Counted from the first letter of the stretch, positions 1 through 9,745 are shown. The stretch: 64,000 bases of DNA from Pseudomonas weihenstephanensis (GCF_001043055.1 NZ_JYLF01000006.1:124001-188000), one strand, 5' to 3'. Notes: generated by a model from the letters alone, not told the origin. Made by a program: numbers and translations.

Positions 1-36
1 GGTGGTTGATCAATCCTGAAAACTGGCGGAGGCGGC

Positions 37-954
37 ATGAGTAAAGGCTTGAAGGGCAAGTTGGTATTGGCCATTTCGTCGCGCGCACTGTTTGACCTGA
101 GCGAAAGCCATCAGGTGTACCTGACCCAAGGCATTGAAGCCTATCGCCAATATCAGATCGAGCATGAAGATGAAGTGCTGGAGCCGGGGGAGGCATTCCC
201 TCTGGTCAAAAAACTGTTGAGCTTCAATGCAAGCCTGGGCCGTGAGCGCGTCGAAGTGGTGCTGGTGTCGCGCAACAGTGCCGATACCGGTTTACGCGTA
301 TTCAATTCGATTCAGCACTACGAGCTGGCCATTTCGCGCGCCGCCTTTTCGGGTGGGCGTAACCCGCACCCTTATCTCAACGCCTTTGGCTGTGACCTGT
401 TCCTGTCCACCCACGCGGAGGATGTCCGCAGTGCGCTGGATGCAGGGTTCGCCGCTGCAACGATTTTGTCCGGGGGCATGCGGCGTGCACAAAGCAATGA
501 GCTGCGAATTGCGTTCGACGGTGACGCGGTGCTGTTTTCCGATGAGGCTGAGCGCGTTTATCAGGCGGGCGGCATTGAGGCGTTTCAGGTGCTGGAACGT
601 GAGTCTGCGCGCAGCCCTTTAAGAGGCGGGCCGTTCAAAGGCTTTCTTGAGGCGCTCAACCTGTTGCAGCGTGAATTCCCTGACGATGCCTGCCCTATTC
701 GTACAGCGCTGGTCACAGCGCGCTCAGCGCCCGCGCATGAGCGGGTGATTCGTACCTTGCGCGATTGGGATATCCGGCTGGATGAGTCATTGTTTTTGGG
801 CGGGCTGGACAAGTCGGCGTTTCTGGAGGCCTTTGCCGCCGATGTCTTTTTCGATGATCAGGCGGGGCATTGCGAAAGGGCGCGCCAAGTCGTTGCCACC
901 GGTCACGTGCCCCACGGCATCAGCAACCAATTGCGTGATTTGCCCGCCGACTGA
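37..954 (+). CDS. cytosolic 5'-nucleotidase family protein
   Basis: Predicted 305-residue soluble protein that resembles the bacterial members of the cytosolic 5'-nucleotidase (NT5C1-like, PF06189) family, which dephosphorylate nucleoside monophosphates. It has no signal peptide or membrane segment. HAD-like features are visible: an early AISSRALFD stretch, a central IAFDGDAVLFSDE segment and a late VFFDDQAGHC acidic motif. The ATG is preceded by a GGCGGAGGCGG ribosome binding site. The family assignment rests on pattern recognition of these motifs and on length. A universal stress protein gene follows after a short gap in the same direction. Confidence 0.8.
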   Translation: MSKGLKGKLVLAISSRALFDLSESHQVYLTQGIEAYRQYQIEHEDEVLEPGEAFPLVKKLLSFNASLGRERVEVVLVSRNSADTGLRVFNSIQHYELAISRAAFSGGRNPHPYLNAFGCDLFLSTHAEDVRSALDAGFAAATILSGGMRRAQSNELRIAFDGDAVLFSDEAERVYQAGGIEAFQVLERESARSPLRGGPFKGFLEALNLLQREFPDDACPIRTALVTARSAPAHERVIRTLRDWDIRLDESLFLGGLDKSAFLEAFAADVFFDDQAGHCERARQVVATGHVPHGISNQLRDLPAD

Positions 955-1037
955 GTGCAGCGATGTTAGCCATCGCACTTGCCATGGCGCTGCTAAGCTC
1001 AATCCATCTCGGCCATTCAGGCAGTCGGGGAGGTCGC

Positions 1038-1538
1038 ATGATTCGCTCGATACTGTTTGCCACTGACCTCGGTATTTATGCGCCGGTGGTGATGCAGCAC
1101 GCCTTGGGCATGGCACGCACATTCGGCGCTGACTTGTATGTCGTACACGCCGTTGAACCGATGGGGTTATTTGCAGAATCAGTGTTGCAAAGTTACCTCG
1201 ATGAGCAGGCGTTCAATGACCTTCATCAATTGGGCATGAGCACCATGCTCTCGAACATCGAATCACGCGTACTGGACAGCCTTCGCGAAGAGTTGGGTGA
1301 AGGCGAGCAAGAGCTTGACCTGATTCGCTCGGTCAAGGTGGTACAAGGCGAGCCAGCGCAGGTGATTTTACAGCAGTCGCAGAGCTTGTCGGTTGACCTG
1401 CTGGTTCTGGGCAGTCATGGCCAGCCTGCCGGGGGCATTACGCATTTGGGGCGTACAGCCGCGCGGGTGATCGAGTTGGCTCAAATGCCGGTCTACCTGG
1501 TACCGCTTCTTCAGCGTCGACGTCGCACTGATGCATAA
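1038..1538 (+). CDS. universal stress protein (UspA family)
   Basis: 166-residue single-domain UspA-family protein. It opens with MIRSILFATDLG, the usual first beta strand with the Asp of the nucleotide pocket. It carries the late GSHGQPAGG...LGRTAARV segment, matching the family ATP-binding pattern G-x2-G-x9-G(S/T). The frame is open from an earlier ATG at 963, but the ATG at 1038 has a GGGGAGG ribosome binding site seven bases upstream and begins exactly at the domain start, so it is chosen here. Family members bind ATP or act as stress-response regulators; no specific role can be read from the sequence. Confidence 0.85.
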   Translation: MIRSILFATDLGIYAPVVMQHALGMARTFGADLYVVHAVEPMGLFAESVLQSYLDEQAFNDLHQLGMSTMLSNIESRVLDSLREELGEGEQELDLIRSVKVVQGEPAQVILQQSQSLSVDLLVLGSHGQPAGGITHLGRTAARVIELAQMPVYLVPLLQRRRRTDA

Positions 1539-1642
1539 AGGGTGGGTGCCGCTAAAACGATAAAAAAGTTCTAGATTTATTCTTCTTACCTTCCATATAG
1601 TTATATACCGCCGCCGATACCCTTGGCGTCTATTTGCTTTGA

Positions 1643-2626
<984 letters not shown>

Positions 2627-2778
2627 GGTCTGAGCCAGTGCGCTGTACCCGCCCAGGTAATCCCCCGACAGGTGTTATCCCCGTAACGCCCCGGTTGCAC
2701 AAAGAGCCTTGAAACTGTCGCGTGACTTTGCGTTGTAACCAACCGGTTCAGCGTCACGCGATTTCAGGGAGACGTTTT

Positions 2779-4131
2779 ATGAGTGATTCAAACCTCGACA
2801 CAACCCGCTTTTTTTCGACCCTTACCCCTACTCTGAGTCCTGCTTTTATCAGTGCAGACGATGCGGCTGTCTATGCCCACGATTTGATTGGTGCCCGCCG
2901 TGAGGAAGAATACGGTGGTTTTGTCTTAAGCAAAGACAACCACTACTTCGTCACAATCCCTCAAAGCAGCGCAGGGGCGTTATTTCGTCCGTCAGATGTT
3001 TTGTCGACAGGAGAAAATGGCGATATTTTGCCGCCCCAAGGCTATGCCATTGAAGGCATTTATCACTCGCATACGGTATTCCCGCGCACAGCATCACTGA
3101 GTGAAGACGAGAATGATTTGCTGGACAACTTCTTCTCGATGATGGATCTGCGTACGGCGGTTTTCTTTCGACACAATTACCCTCGGTTTTACTTGTCTAA
3201 CCCTGATGGCAGCTTGTTGCGTTACATCTCAACCGATTCTGAGTGGGAACGTGCTTTGATCCCTTTATTCAGAGTGATACACCCGGGGCCTGTCGGGCAT
3301 CTTGCACAACCAGCCCCGGATAACTCTCTGTTACCCAGTGATCTGCTCGCAATGATTCATCTGGCGGGAGATTTAAGGGTTATATGCCCCGGGGTATTTT
3401 GGCGGCGGCGTTCGTCAATTGGAGCGGATTGGCGAACTCGACAAGCGATTGACACAGAGGTTGAGAGCCAGGCTCCGCTTTGCGGCCCCATCCTGATGAC
3501 AGCCAACGCGGCTGCCAAATGGGCGCAGGTGCAGATACGCAAAAAAGGGCTGGTACAGCAGGTGGGATTCATACTTAAACACGCGCAGAAATCAGAGTTT
3601 GCCTGTACCCGGCCTAAAGTCGCCGTGTTTGAATACATTGATCGGGCTTCGGCTTACGCCAGAAGCCCATCAGGCGCGGCGTTGTTGCCAGCGGATTATC
3701 ACGTATTTGCGGCTTATCATTCTGTAGACAATGTTCAAGTGCCTGTTGCTGCCAGTCAGCGTTTGTTGATGAGTAATTGTTTTACGCCAGATAACTTGCG
3801 CATGGGGTTCTGGCTTATTCAAAACGGCATCGCGGGAAGCGTTTTTTTCTCGGCCCCTGAAGGGGCGCTATTGCACTATAGATGGGGTGAACAGGGTAGT
3901 GATCGCGAGCTGGTCGCGAGTGTGACCCGGCGTAACGGTCAGGTCAGCGATTTTGAGCACTTGCTAAGTGTGGGTATTCTGAGCGCCCTCGATTATGTCC
4001 GTCATGTCGCGCAAGCTTGCGTCTTAGAGGTGTTGGAGGTCGATCCGGTGTGGACGCGCAAAGGACGGGTTACCGAGAGTTGGCAGCCCTTTGCCGTGTT
4101 GCCCGACGAGCCCGCAAGCCCGTCTGCATGA
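2779..4131 (+). CDS. protein with two DUF4329/JAB-like domains
   Basis: 450-residue cytoplasmic-looking protein with no signal peptide. Residues about 30-170 resemble DUF4329, a JAB/MPN-like fold often found in Rhs-type toxin tips: EEEYGGF near residue 43, then GIYHSHT (His96, His98), followed by Ser106/Ser108 and Glu109/Asp110, close to the JAMM metal motif. A second, degenerate copy spans about 260-400: SEFACT, then AAYHSVD in which the second His is lost, then a repeat of the F-S-x-P-x-G-x-LL-x-Y ending. The ATG at 2779 has an AGGGAG ribosome binding site; an ATG at 2722 in the same frame lacks one. The domain call is by motif only. The function is unknown; a metallo-isopeptidase or a toxin-like role are both possible. 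Confidence 0.55.
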   Translation: MSDSNLDTTRFFSTLTPTLSPAFISADDAAVYAHDLIGARREEEYGGFVLSKDNHYFVTIPQSSAGALFRPSDVLSTGENGDILPPQGYAIEGIYHSHTVFPRTASLSEDENDLLDNFFSMMDLRTAVFFRHNYPRFYLSNPDGSLLRYISTDSEWERALIPLFRVIHPGPVGHLAQPAPDNSLLPSDLLAMIHLAGDLRVICPGVFWRRRSSIGADWRTRQAIDTEVESQAPLCGPILMTANAAAKWAQVQIRKKGLVQQVGFILKHAQKSEFACTRPKVAVFEYIDRASAYARSPSGAALLPADYHVFAAYHSVDNVQVPVAASQRLLMSNCFTPDNLRMGFWLIQNGIAGSVFFSAPEGALLHYRWGEQGSDRELVASVTRRNGQVSDFEHLLSVGILSALDYVRHVAQACVLEVLEVDPVWTRKGRVTESWQPFAVLPDEPASPSA

Positions 4132-4140
4132 GACGGGCTT
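4116..4140. terminator. hairpin over the end of the DUF4329-like gene
   Basis: A perfect 10-bp stem, AAGCCCGTCT/AGACGGGCTT, with a 5-base loop overlaps the stop codon of the plus-strand gene and sits just beyond the end of the convergent catalase-like gene. There is no T-run, so it may block read-through or protect RNA ends rather than act as a strong intrinsic terminator. Confidence 0.5.
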
Positions 4141-4148
4141 GTACCTCG

Positions 4149-5285
4149 CTATTGCTCAGCGTTGCGTGTATGGCGGTATTCACTGACTGAGTCGTACACG
4201 GCCTTGCGCAGGCGATTAATGCCGCCAATTGGCCGGTGCGCCTCGATGCCGTGCCACGGGCTGAAGGACAGGTTGTCACATGCCAGGTTTTGACTCGGGG
4301 TATCGAAGTCTTGAACCGGCACGTTTACGCGCGCCACGGTTTCGAACGGTGCATCCGATTCACTCCACTCGATGCTGGTGTCCTCTATTGGCATAAAGCG
4401 ATTGGCGTTTTGCCGCTGAATTTGCAAAACGAAACAGGCCGGTACGCGGTCTGTCGACAATTGTTGAGTGAGCGCACTGCGCAAAAAATTAGGCAAGGCC
4501 TGGTTTTGCTCGGGCAGGGCATAGGCCGGGCAACTGTCAGGATCGGGTGCCACGCGGTACTTGGCGTTCACGCTGCCAAATTTGTAAGGCGATACCGAAA
4601 AGTAGGTGGTTTGAGTCGGGCTGGCTGGAGCCGGTGCCAGGGTGGCCAAGGCAATGAACAGGTGGCGAACTTGCCATTCCTTCGGGTTCCATGAAGGAAA
4701 AAACGCCATGACTTTTTTGCCGTCGGCCTGTGCGCCAATGTTTTGCCGGTACTCGGCCACATCGCTGACAAAGAAGTTGGGGTGGTTGAACATCACAAAA
4801 TCCTGTTCATTGCGACCTTGCTGGCTTGGCATCAGTTGAGTGCCGGGTACTGCTTGCAACTTGATCGCCATGCCCCGCGCATCGCGAATGCTGTCGAACT
4901 GTGGATACGCATTGCCATTGGACAGGCGCATCACTGCTTGCCAGGTTTTGCCTGGTTCGGCAAACACCCCTTGGCGCAACGCCGGATCAAGCTCTGTCAG
5001 CACCTGAACCTCGGCTTTGACGCAGCCGTGGGCCTTGGCATGGGCATCGCGCAGGTAGCGGGTGTTTTCACGGTGTTGATCCACGATTTTAATCGCGGTC
5101 TGGATCGTGTCTTGAGTCATCGCCGCTTCACCCGCCGGGATTTCCTCTTGGGTAGACACCGGTCCTCGGTGTTGCCACGCGTACCAGCCGGTGGCCATTG
5201 CCCAGCCGATCAGCCCTAGCGCGATCAACATCACAATCAACGTACCCAGCCACGTGCCGAGGCGAAGCCAAAGTTTAGTCAGCAT
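4149..5285 (-). CDS. membrane-anchored catalase-like heme protein
   Basis: 378 residues with one N-terminal transmembrane helix (about 10-35), so the catalase-like domain should face the periplasm. Catalase-fold landmarks are DAHAKAHGCVKAEV (the distal-His region), MRLSNGNAYPQFDSIRDARGMAIKLQ and DFVMFNHPNFFV. It is shorter than true catalases (about 480 residues or more) and matches the small y4iL/SrpA-like catalase-related family, whose members are often peroxidases or of unknown activity. It starts 46 bases after the diheme cytochrome gene on the same strand, so the two probably form an operon. The proximal Tyr ligand was not identified with confidence. Confidence 0.75.
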   Translation of the reverse strand: MLTKLWLRLGTWLGTLIVMLIALGLIGWAMATGWYAWQHRGPVSTQEEIPAGEAAMTQDTIQTAIKIVDQHRENTRYLRDAHAKAHGCVKAEVQVLTELDPALRQGVFAEPGKTWQAVMRLSNGNAYPQFDSIRDARGMAIKLQAVPGTQLMPSQQGRNEQDFVMFNHPNFFVSDVAEYRQNIGAQADGKKVMAFFPSWNPKEWQVRHLFIALATLAPAPASPTQTTYFSVSPYKFGSVNAKYRVAPDPDSCPAYALPEQNQALPNFLRSALTQQLSTDRVPACFVLQIQRQNANRFMPIEDTSIEWSESDAPFETVARVNVPVQDFDTPSQNLACDNLSFSPWHGIEAHRPIGGINRLRKAVYDSVSEYRHTRNAEQ

Positions 5286-5331
5286 GTAAATATCCTTTTA
5301 GCCAAAGAGGCGATGCGTGTAAGAGGGCACC

Positions 5332-7152
5332 TCATGGTGTCGGCAACTGTTGTTCGAGCGGGCTGCCCAATACTTTCAAATATTCCAGCAGCGCCCAACG
5401 TTCCTCAGGTTGCAGCAGACGCCCGATGACGCCCTTGCCGCGTGGCCCGGGGCGGAACTCGTGGCCGCTGTTGTGGTTGCCGCTGATACGGGTGTCGAGC
5501 ACAAACCCACCCTCAAATGCGGTGGTGCGATACCCCAGGTGGCGCGGGTCGTATTCAAACGTACCGCGATAAAAGGTCGGGTCCCGTTCGGACTGAGGTG
5601 ACAGCAGTTGATAGAGGGTTGGCACCGACCCGTTGTGCAAGTACGGCGCCGTGGCCCATATGCCATCCAGAGGCCGGGCTTTGTACGCGCGTACTTCCTG
5701 TACCGCAATCGGCAGGCCAAAACCATTGAGGCGGTCTTGCTCTTGCGCGCTGATACCCGCTACGCCGTACGCATGCTTTTCAACAAACGCGGTGATATAG
5801 GCCAGCCCTTTGGCCACGGACAGTGCGTGCAAGTCCAACGGTTCGTCGGTCTCGGGAAACAGTGTCACGTTCATTTTGGCCAATTCGGTCGGGTCCCATT
5901 GCAGGGCGCTGACGTCATAGCGGTTATCGGCGATGTTGTTGGCGGTATTGGGGTCTGTCCCGATGAACTCAAGCGGGATGACTTTGAGTTGTTGTACCCG
6001 GCGGCCATTCTCATCCTTGACCTGCGGGACGTGGCACCCCGCACAATTTTCAGCAAACAGGGCACGGCCTTTGGCCGCCAGAGGGCGATCTACCTGACCA
6101 AAAAGCGCTTCAGGCCATGCCGGTGGTTTGAGCTTTTGCAGGGTTTGTTCGATTACATGCAAGTCATGCACGCGCACGCTCGACGGATAGCGAGCGTCAC
6201 CTTGCAGCGGCTGGCCGTGGCTGTCGAAGAAGTTCAGCGTTGCACCTACGCCTAGTGCTTCGCCGATGTTGCGCGCCATAGGCTGTTTGGCCGAGGCGTT
6301 CCATTGCACCCAGTCGAATGTCCACATATCCCACAGATGCGGGTAATCGACTGGCGCGTTCGCGATGCGGTAGTTGTCCGGGGAAATAGCGTCACCAAAG
6401 CTTGCGTTGGCAATGCGCCCGAAAGCATCCGTACGGCCGGGGCCTTCCTGTGTGGGGTACAGGCCGCGATGGGTGTCGTTCCAGGCCACCGCGAGGAAGT
6501 TGTCCAGTGAGGCTTTGAACTCGCTGCGCAGTTGAGTGTGCTGCGCCTCATAGTCGTCACCCAACACGGTGCGTGCGAAGCGCTCAAATTTCCACGGATT
6601 GTAGTAGGTGGCTGCCAGGCTGGCGACCAGTGCTTGCCCAAAACTGCCGCCGCGCAAGGTGGGTACGCTTGAAGGCAGGACGTGTTGCGCCGGAGCGCCA
6701 TCAATGCGCAGCGCCTGGCCGTTGTAATGCAGTTCACCGGTGTGGCAGGCCGCGCAGGTGATGTCCAGATACTGGACGTCGCTGCCCGGGTTAGTGTGAC
6801 GAGTAAAGCCTACGGGCAAATTGCCAGGGTTGGCGACGCTGGCTTTTTGTTGCGGCTCTACCAGAAACCCGAAGCGCGCCAAGTACTCAGGGGCTGCAAA
6901 CGGTTGCTGGGAAAACGGCAGCTCCAGCGCGCTGAACCAGTTATAGCGCAAACCTTTCACTTGCGTGCCTTGGGGCGTGTAGTAGTAAGTCTGGCGGTCG
7001 GCCTGGCTCCATTGATCAAGGTAATGCAGTTGTTGTGGCGCTTGATAGGCCGGTAATTTTGGGTTGGCAGTGAAATACACAATCAGGCCAATCAACCCTC
7101 CCAGGGCCGACAGCAATACCAACAAAACACGGTAAAACAGACGCACAGTCAT
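5332..7152 (-). CDS. membrane-anchored diheme cytochrome c (peroxidase-like)
   Basis: About 606 residues with an N-terminal hydrophobic anchor (MTVRLFYRVLLVLLSALGG...) and two c-type heme motifs, CAACH near residue 145 and CAGCH near residue 365. This fits the di-heme cytochrome c peroxidase/RoxA-like superfamily, which acts in the periplasm. A KGLAYITAFVEKHAYG stretch and a C-terminal YLHNGSVPTLYQLL, typical of this family, are present. For the ATG at 7152 the GGAG is only one base away; a GTG at 7146 would sit seven bases from it and may be the real start. It is followed by the catalase-like gene, suggesting a joint role in peroxide or oxidised-substrate handling. Confidence 0.75.
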   Translation of the reverse strand: MTVRLFYRVLLVLLSALGGLIGLIVYFTANPKLPAYQAPQQLHYLDQWSQADRQTYYYTPQGTQVKGLRYNWFSALELPFSQQPFAAPEYLARFGFLVEPQQKASVANPGNLPVGFTRHTNPGSDVQYLDITCAACHTGELHYNGQALRIDGAPAQHVLPSSVPTLRGGSFGQALVASLAATYYNPWKFERFARTVLGDDYEAQHTQLRSEFKASLDNFLAVAWNDTHRGLYPTQEGPGRTDAFGRIANASFGDAISPDNYRIANAPVDYPHLWDMWTFDWVQWNASAKQPMARNIGEALGVGATLNFFDSHGQPLQGDARYPSSVRVHDLHVIEQTLQKLKPPAWPEALFGQVDRPLAAKGRALFAENCAGCHVPQVKDENGRRVQQLKVIPLEFIGTDPNTANNIADNRYDVSALQWDPTELAKMNVTLFPETDEPLDLHALSVAKGLAYITAFVEKHAYGVAGISAQEQDRLNGFGLPIAVQEVRAYKARPLDGIWATAPYLHNGSVPTLYQLLSPQSERDPTFYRGTFEYDPRHLGYRTTAFEGGFVLDTRISGNHNSGHEFRPGPRGKGVIGRLLQPEERWALLEYLKVLGSPLEQQLPTP

Positions 7153-7413
7153 GCTCCTTATAAGATTTTTCACACTCTTATGCCTTAGCTCATGTCTGTC
7201 ATCAAGTGGCCATAAGTTCCCTCTGAATAATCCGGGCCAGGCTTGACAGGTCCCCAGATGTGTTAGCAAAAGTTACGCTGAATATGAATTGTGTTTTAAG
7301 CGTGAACTTCTGTGCCATTTACCGCTCTCATGCCGGTAGCCATTGGTCGCGGCCGCCTGATAAGCTCGCGGCTTTATTCGATTGCCCATTTGGCGCATGA
7401 ACAAGGAAATAGC

Positions 7414-8151
7414 ATGAAACAGCATCGGTTGGCGGCAGCTGTGGCTCTGGTAAGCCTGGTACTGGCGGGTTGTGATTCGCAGACCAGCGTAGAGCTGAAA
7501 ACTCCGGCGCAAAAAGCTTCTTATGGCATTGGCCTGAACATGGGCAAGAGCCTGGCTCAAGAGGGCATGGATGACCTGGACTCCAAAGCCGTAGCTTTGG
7601 GCATCGAAGATGCCGTGGGTAAAAAAGAGCAAAAACTTAAGGATGACGAGCTGATCGAAGCTTTCTCTGCCCTGCAAAAGCGTGCAGAAGAACGCCTGAC
7701 CAAGATGAGCGAAGAAGCGTCATCTGCGGGTAAAAAATTCCTCGAAGAAAATGCCAAGAAAGCCGGTGTGACCACCACCGCTTCTGGCTTGCAGTATGAA
7801 GTGATCAAAAAAGCCGACGGCCCTCAGCCTAAAGCCACAGACGTGGTGACCGTTCACTACGAAGGCAAGCTGATTGACGGCAAGGTGTTCGACAGCTCCG
7901 TTGAACGCGGCAGCCCGATTGATTTGCCAGTGAGCGGCGTGATCCCGGGTTGGGTTGAAGGCTTGCAACTGATGCACGTCGGTGAGAAGTACAAGTTGTA
8001 CATTCCTAGCGAACTGGCCTACGGCGCACAAAGCCCAAGCCCGGCCATCCCGGCGAACTCGGTGTTGGTATTCGATCTGGAACTGTTGGCCATCAAAGAT
8101 CCGGCCAAAGCTGAGCAAGAAACTGCACCGGCAGCCCCTGCCAGCAAATAA
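7414..8151 (+). CDS. FKBP-type peptidyl-prolyl isomerase, lipoprotein
   Basis: 245 residues. A lipoprotein signal with lipobox LVLAGC ends at about Cys20. Then comes an alpha-helical FKBP_N dimerisation region (about 30-130), followed by a C-terminal FKBP domain with VHYEGKLIDGKVFDSSVERG, VIPGWVEGLQLM and YGAQSPSPAIPANSVLVFDLEL. This is the Mip/FkpA architecture of cell-envelope folding catalysts. The ATG at 7414 follows AAGGAA and is the only start that gives a lipoprotein signal. The C-terminus is Ala/Pro-rich. A strong terminator follows, so it is monocistronic. Confidence 0.9.
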   Translation: MKQHRLAAAVALVSLVLAGCDSQTSVELKTPAQKASYGIGLNMGKSLAQEGMDDLDSKAVALGIEDAVGKKEQKLKDDELIEAFSALQKRAEERLTKMSEEASSAGKKFLEENAKKAGVTTTASGLQYEVIKKADGPQPKATDVVTVHYEGKLIDGKVFDSSVERGSPIDLPVSGVIPGWVEGLQLMHVGEKYKLYIPSELAYGAQSPSPAIPANSVLVFDLELLAIKDPAKAEQETAPAAPASK

Positions 8152-8170
8152 GCGGTTCTGGCTTCACGTA

Positions 8171-8200
8171 ACGCCCCGTCTCGACGGGGCGTTTTCGTTT
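8171..8200 (+). terminator. intrinsic terminator after the FKBP gene
   Basis: The stem CGCCCCGT/ACGGGGCG with loop CTCG is followed by GTTTTCGTTT, about 20 bases after the stop codon. Confidence 0.9.
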
Positions 8201-8567
8201 CTGTAGTTCTATTCCTACGCACCTGATGAGCCAGATGCAGACCATTACGTCGCCCGTAATCCTCTGTCTCTAGTGGTTGCTGACTGCCAAGTCAATGAAT
8301 TTATGGGTTTTTTTATGTGTGTAAAAAACGCCCGATCTGAGCGCAGCCCTTATGGCGCGGGGCTTTCAGCGATGAAAATCAGCTCTGTTCACAAGGTTAT
8401 CCACAATTTGTGTGGATAACATTTGTCATTCTTCGGGCTGTTGATCCTCACTCAATGATTTTTTCCTACGCAAGATCAAAAACCCCAGAGACCTTATCGG
8501 CTGTTAGGATTAAGCTTCTAAGGAAAGTTCCGACTCGATTTACTTAAAAGTCTGACGGGGTTTAGTA
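8201..8567. other. 367-base intergenic region with DnaA boxes and an AT-rich stretch
   Basis: There is no gene here. It holds an AT-rich segment with T7 and A6 runs (about 8300-8326), the inverted DnaA-box pair (8397-8419), three GATC sequences and presumably the promoter of the XRE-like gene that follows. Confidence 0.6.
8397..8419. promoter_or_regulatory. two perfect DnaA boxes as an inverted pair
   Basis: TTATCCACA at 8397-8405 and its exact reverse complement TGTGGATAA at 8411-8419 are separated by five bases. Both match the strict DnaA-box consensus. Chance occurrence of two perfect 9-mers in this arrangement is very unlikely. dnaA and rpmH are not nearby, so this is probably not the main origin. 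A DnaA titration site or DnaA-dependent regulation are alternatives. Confidence 0.8.
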
Positions 8568-8906
8568 ATGGATCTTCAAATTATCAAGCGCAATGGTGAG
8601 CCCGAGTACGCGGTTTTGTCATGGGAAAGCTATCAGGCACTCCTCACAGCCGCAGGTCTTAATCAACCGTCGGCCCCTGTTGAGCCAATACCGGCGCCCG
8701 CCACCGACCAGGTGCTACCCGGGCTTGATCAATTGCGCACTCTGCGCGAAGCCAAGGGGCTGGCGCTTGAGGCGTTGGCCCGTACGGTAGGCATCAGCCC
8801 GTCTTACCTGAGCATGATTGAAAGCGGAGAGCGAAAGCCTGACAGCGCCATCAGTCGCAGCCTGGGTTGGGAGCTTGGCATTGCCGGGTGGAGGGACGCG
8901 TCATGA
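8568..8906 (+). CDS. XRE-family HTH protein with antitoxin-like N-terminus
   Basis: 112 residues. The first 30 (IIKRNGEPEYAVLSWESYQALL) look like the dimerising N-terminus of Phd/HigA-type antitoxins. A Pro-rich linker follows, then an HTH_3 domain (about 55-105: LRTLREAKGLALEALARTVG, SPSYLSMIESGERKP). The ATG follows a GGGG site. The next gene overlaps by four bases (ATGA), so this is the first gene of a three-gene operon. No recognisable toxin is present, so a DNA-binding autoregulator is the safer description. Confidence 0.75.
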   Translation: MDLQIIKRNGEPEYAVLSWESYQALLTAAGLNQPSAPVEPIPAPATDQVLPGLDQLRTLREAKGLALEALARTVGISPSYLSMIESGERKPDSAISRSLGWELGIAGWRDAS

Positions 8907-9271
8907 GCGTACGCATCAGTCGTCAACATTGGGAAGGTTTACTGACTGAGCTTGATCAGGCGCGTCGACAGCGCCACTTGCTGACCTACCGCGCGTTGCT
9001 GGAGCGTTTGCAACTGCCCAGTCCAGCCATGTTGACCCTGACCGCTGCGCTTGAGCATCTGGCAGCCCTGGACGCCAAATCTGAACAGCCGCTGCGCAGC
9101 TCGCTGGTGATCAGCCAAGGAGCCAGCCGCTTGCCGCGTACTGGTTTTTTTGAATGTGTTGAGCGGTTAGGACGTTTTAGCGGGCCGCCTGATGGTATTG
9201 CAGCGGCTTCCTGGCACGCCTCCGAGGTGGTCCGCGTTTTTGAGTACGCTTATGAACACGAGGAGGCTTGA
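8903..9271 (+). CDS. conserved hypothetical protein (122 aa)
   Basis: 122 residues, with its start overlapping the XRE gene stop (TCATGA) and a GGAGGG ribosome binding site inside that gene. No family is recognised. The first half is helical (HWEGLLTELDQARRQRHLLTYRALLERLQLP). The second half contains GASRLPRTGFFECVERLGRFSGPP. It is acidic at the C-terminus, with no signal peptide or membrane segment. Translational coupling suggests a role linked to the XRE regulator; a toxin cannot be excluded but no evidence points to one. Confidence 0.7.
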   Translation: MSVRISRQHWEGLLTELDQARRQRHLLTYRALLERLQLPSPAMLTLTAALEHLAALDAKSEQPLRSSLVISQGASRLPRTGFFECVERLGRFSGPPDGIAAASWHASEVVRVFEYAYEHEEA

Positions 9272-9727
9272 GTGGTGTGGCGTCTTAAGGCGCGCTTAAG
9301 CTACTGGGTGGCGCGCAAGTTGTTCCACTGGCCGTGGTGTGTACGCCAGCCACGGCTGTGGCGCTGGATGGAGGGCCAATTCGCGCGCATGGCGAACCTG
9401 GGCGATACCGATGCTCAAAGCTTCTATGGGCACATTCTGGCCTTTCGCGGGCAAGGGCTGGCCGCCAAGCAGGAGGGCGTGCGTTTGTTGCGACTGGCAG
9501 GTCTGGCGGGCGATGGCAAAGCAGCGTATCAAGTAGGCGCTTTCAGTCTGGCGGGCAGCGTGAATAAAGCCCCGGATGCGGCTGAAGCGGTTCGCTGGTG
9601 GACGATGGCCGCCAAGGCGGGTCATCCGCTGGCGTCCATCAAGCTGGTGGAGTTATATCAGCAGGGCGGCCCAGGGTTGATGCCGGATCCCGATCTGGCA
9701 CGGCGCTACCAACGCGACGCGAATTAA
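9272..9727 (+). CDS. Sel1-like repeat protein
   Basis: 151 residues starting with GTG directly after the preceding stop; a GAGGAGG ribosome binding site lies five bases upstream. Two to three Sel1/TPR-like helical repeats are visible, for example GVRLLRLAGLAGDGKAAYQV and AAEAVRWWTMAAKAGHPLAS. The N-terminal 35 residues are basic and Trp-rich. Such repeats mediate protein-protein contacts; no partner can be inferred. It is the last gene of the operon, followed by a terminator. Confidence 0.75.
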   Translation: MVWRLKARLSYWVARKLFHWPWCVRQPRLWRWMEGQFARMANLGDTDAQSFYGHILAFRGQGLAAKQEGVRLLRLAGLAGDGKAAYQVGAFSLAGSVNKAPDAAEAVRWWTMAAKAGHPLASIKLVELYQQGGPGLMPDPDLARRYQRDAN

Positions 9728-9745
9728 GTCAGCTCAGTGGCCAAT

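Noticed and set aside
8568..9271. Toxin-antitoxin pair made of the XRE protein and the following 122-residue protein
   Set aside because: The XRE protein has antitoxin-like features, but its partner matches no toxin family and the operon has a third Sel1 gene. The evidence is too weak to call a TA system.
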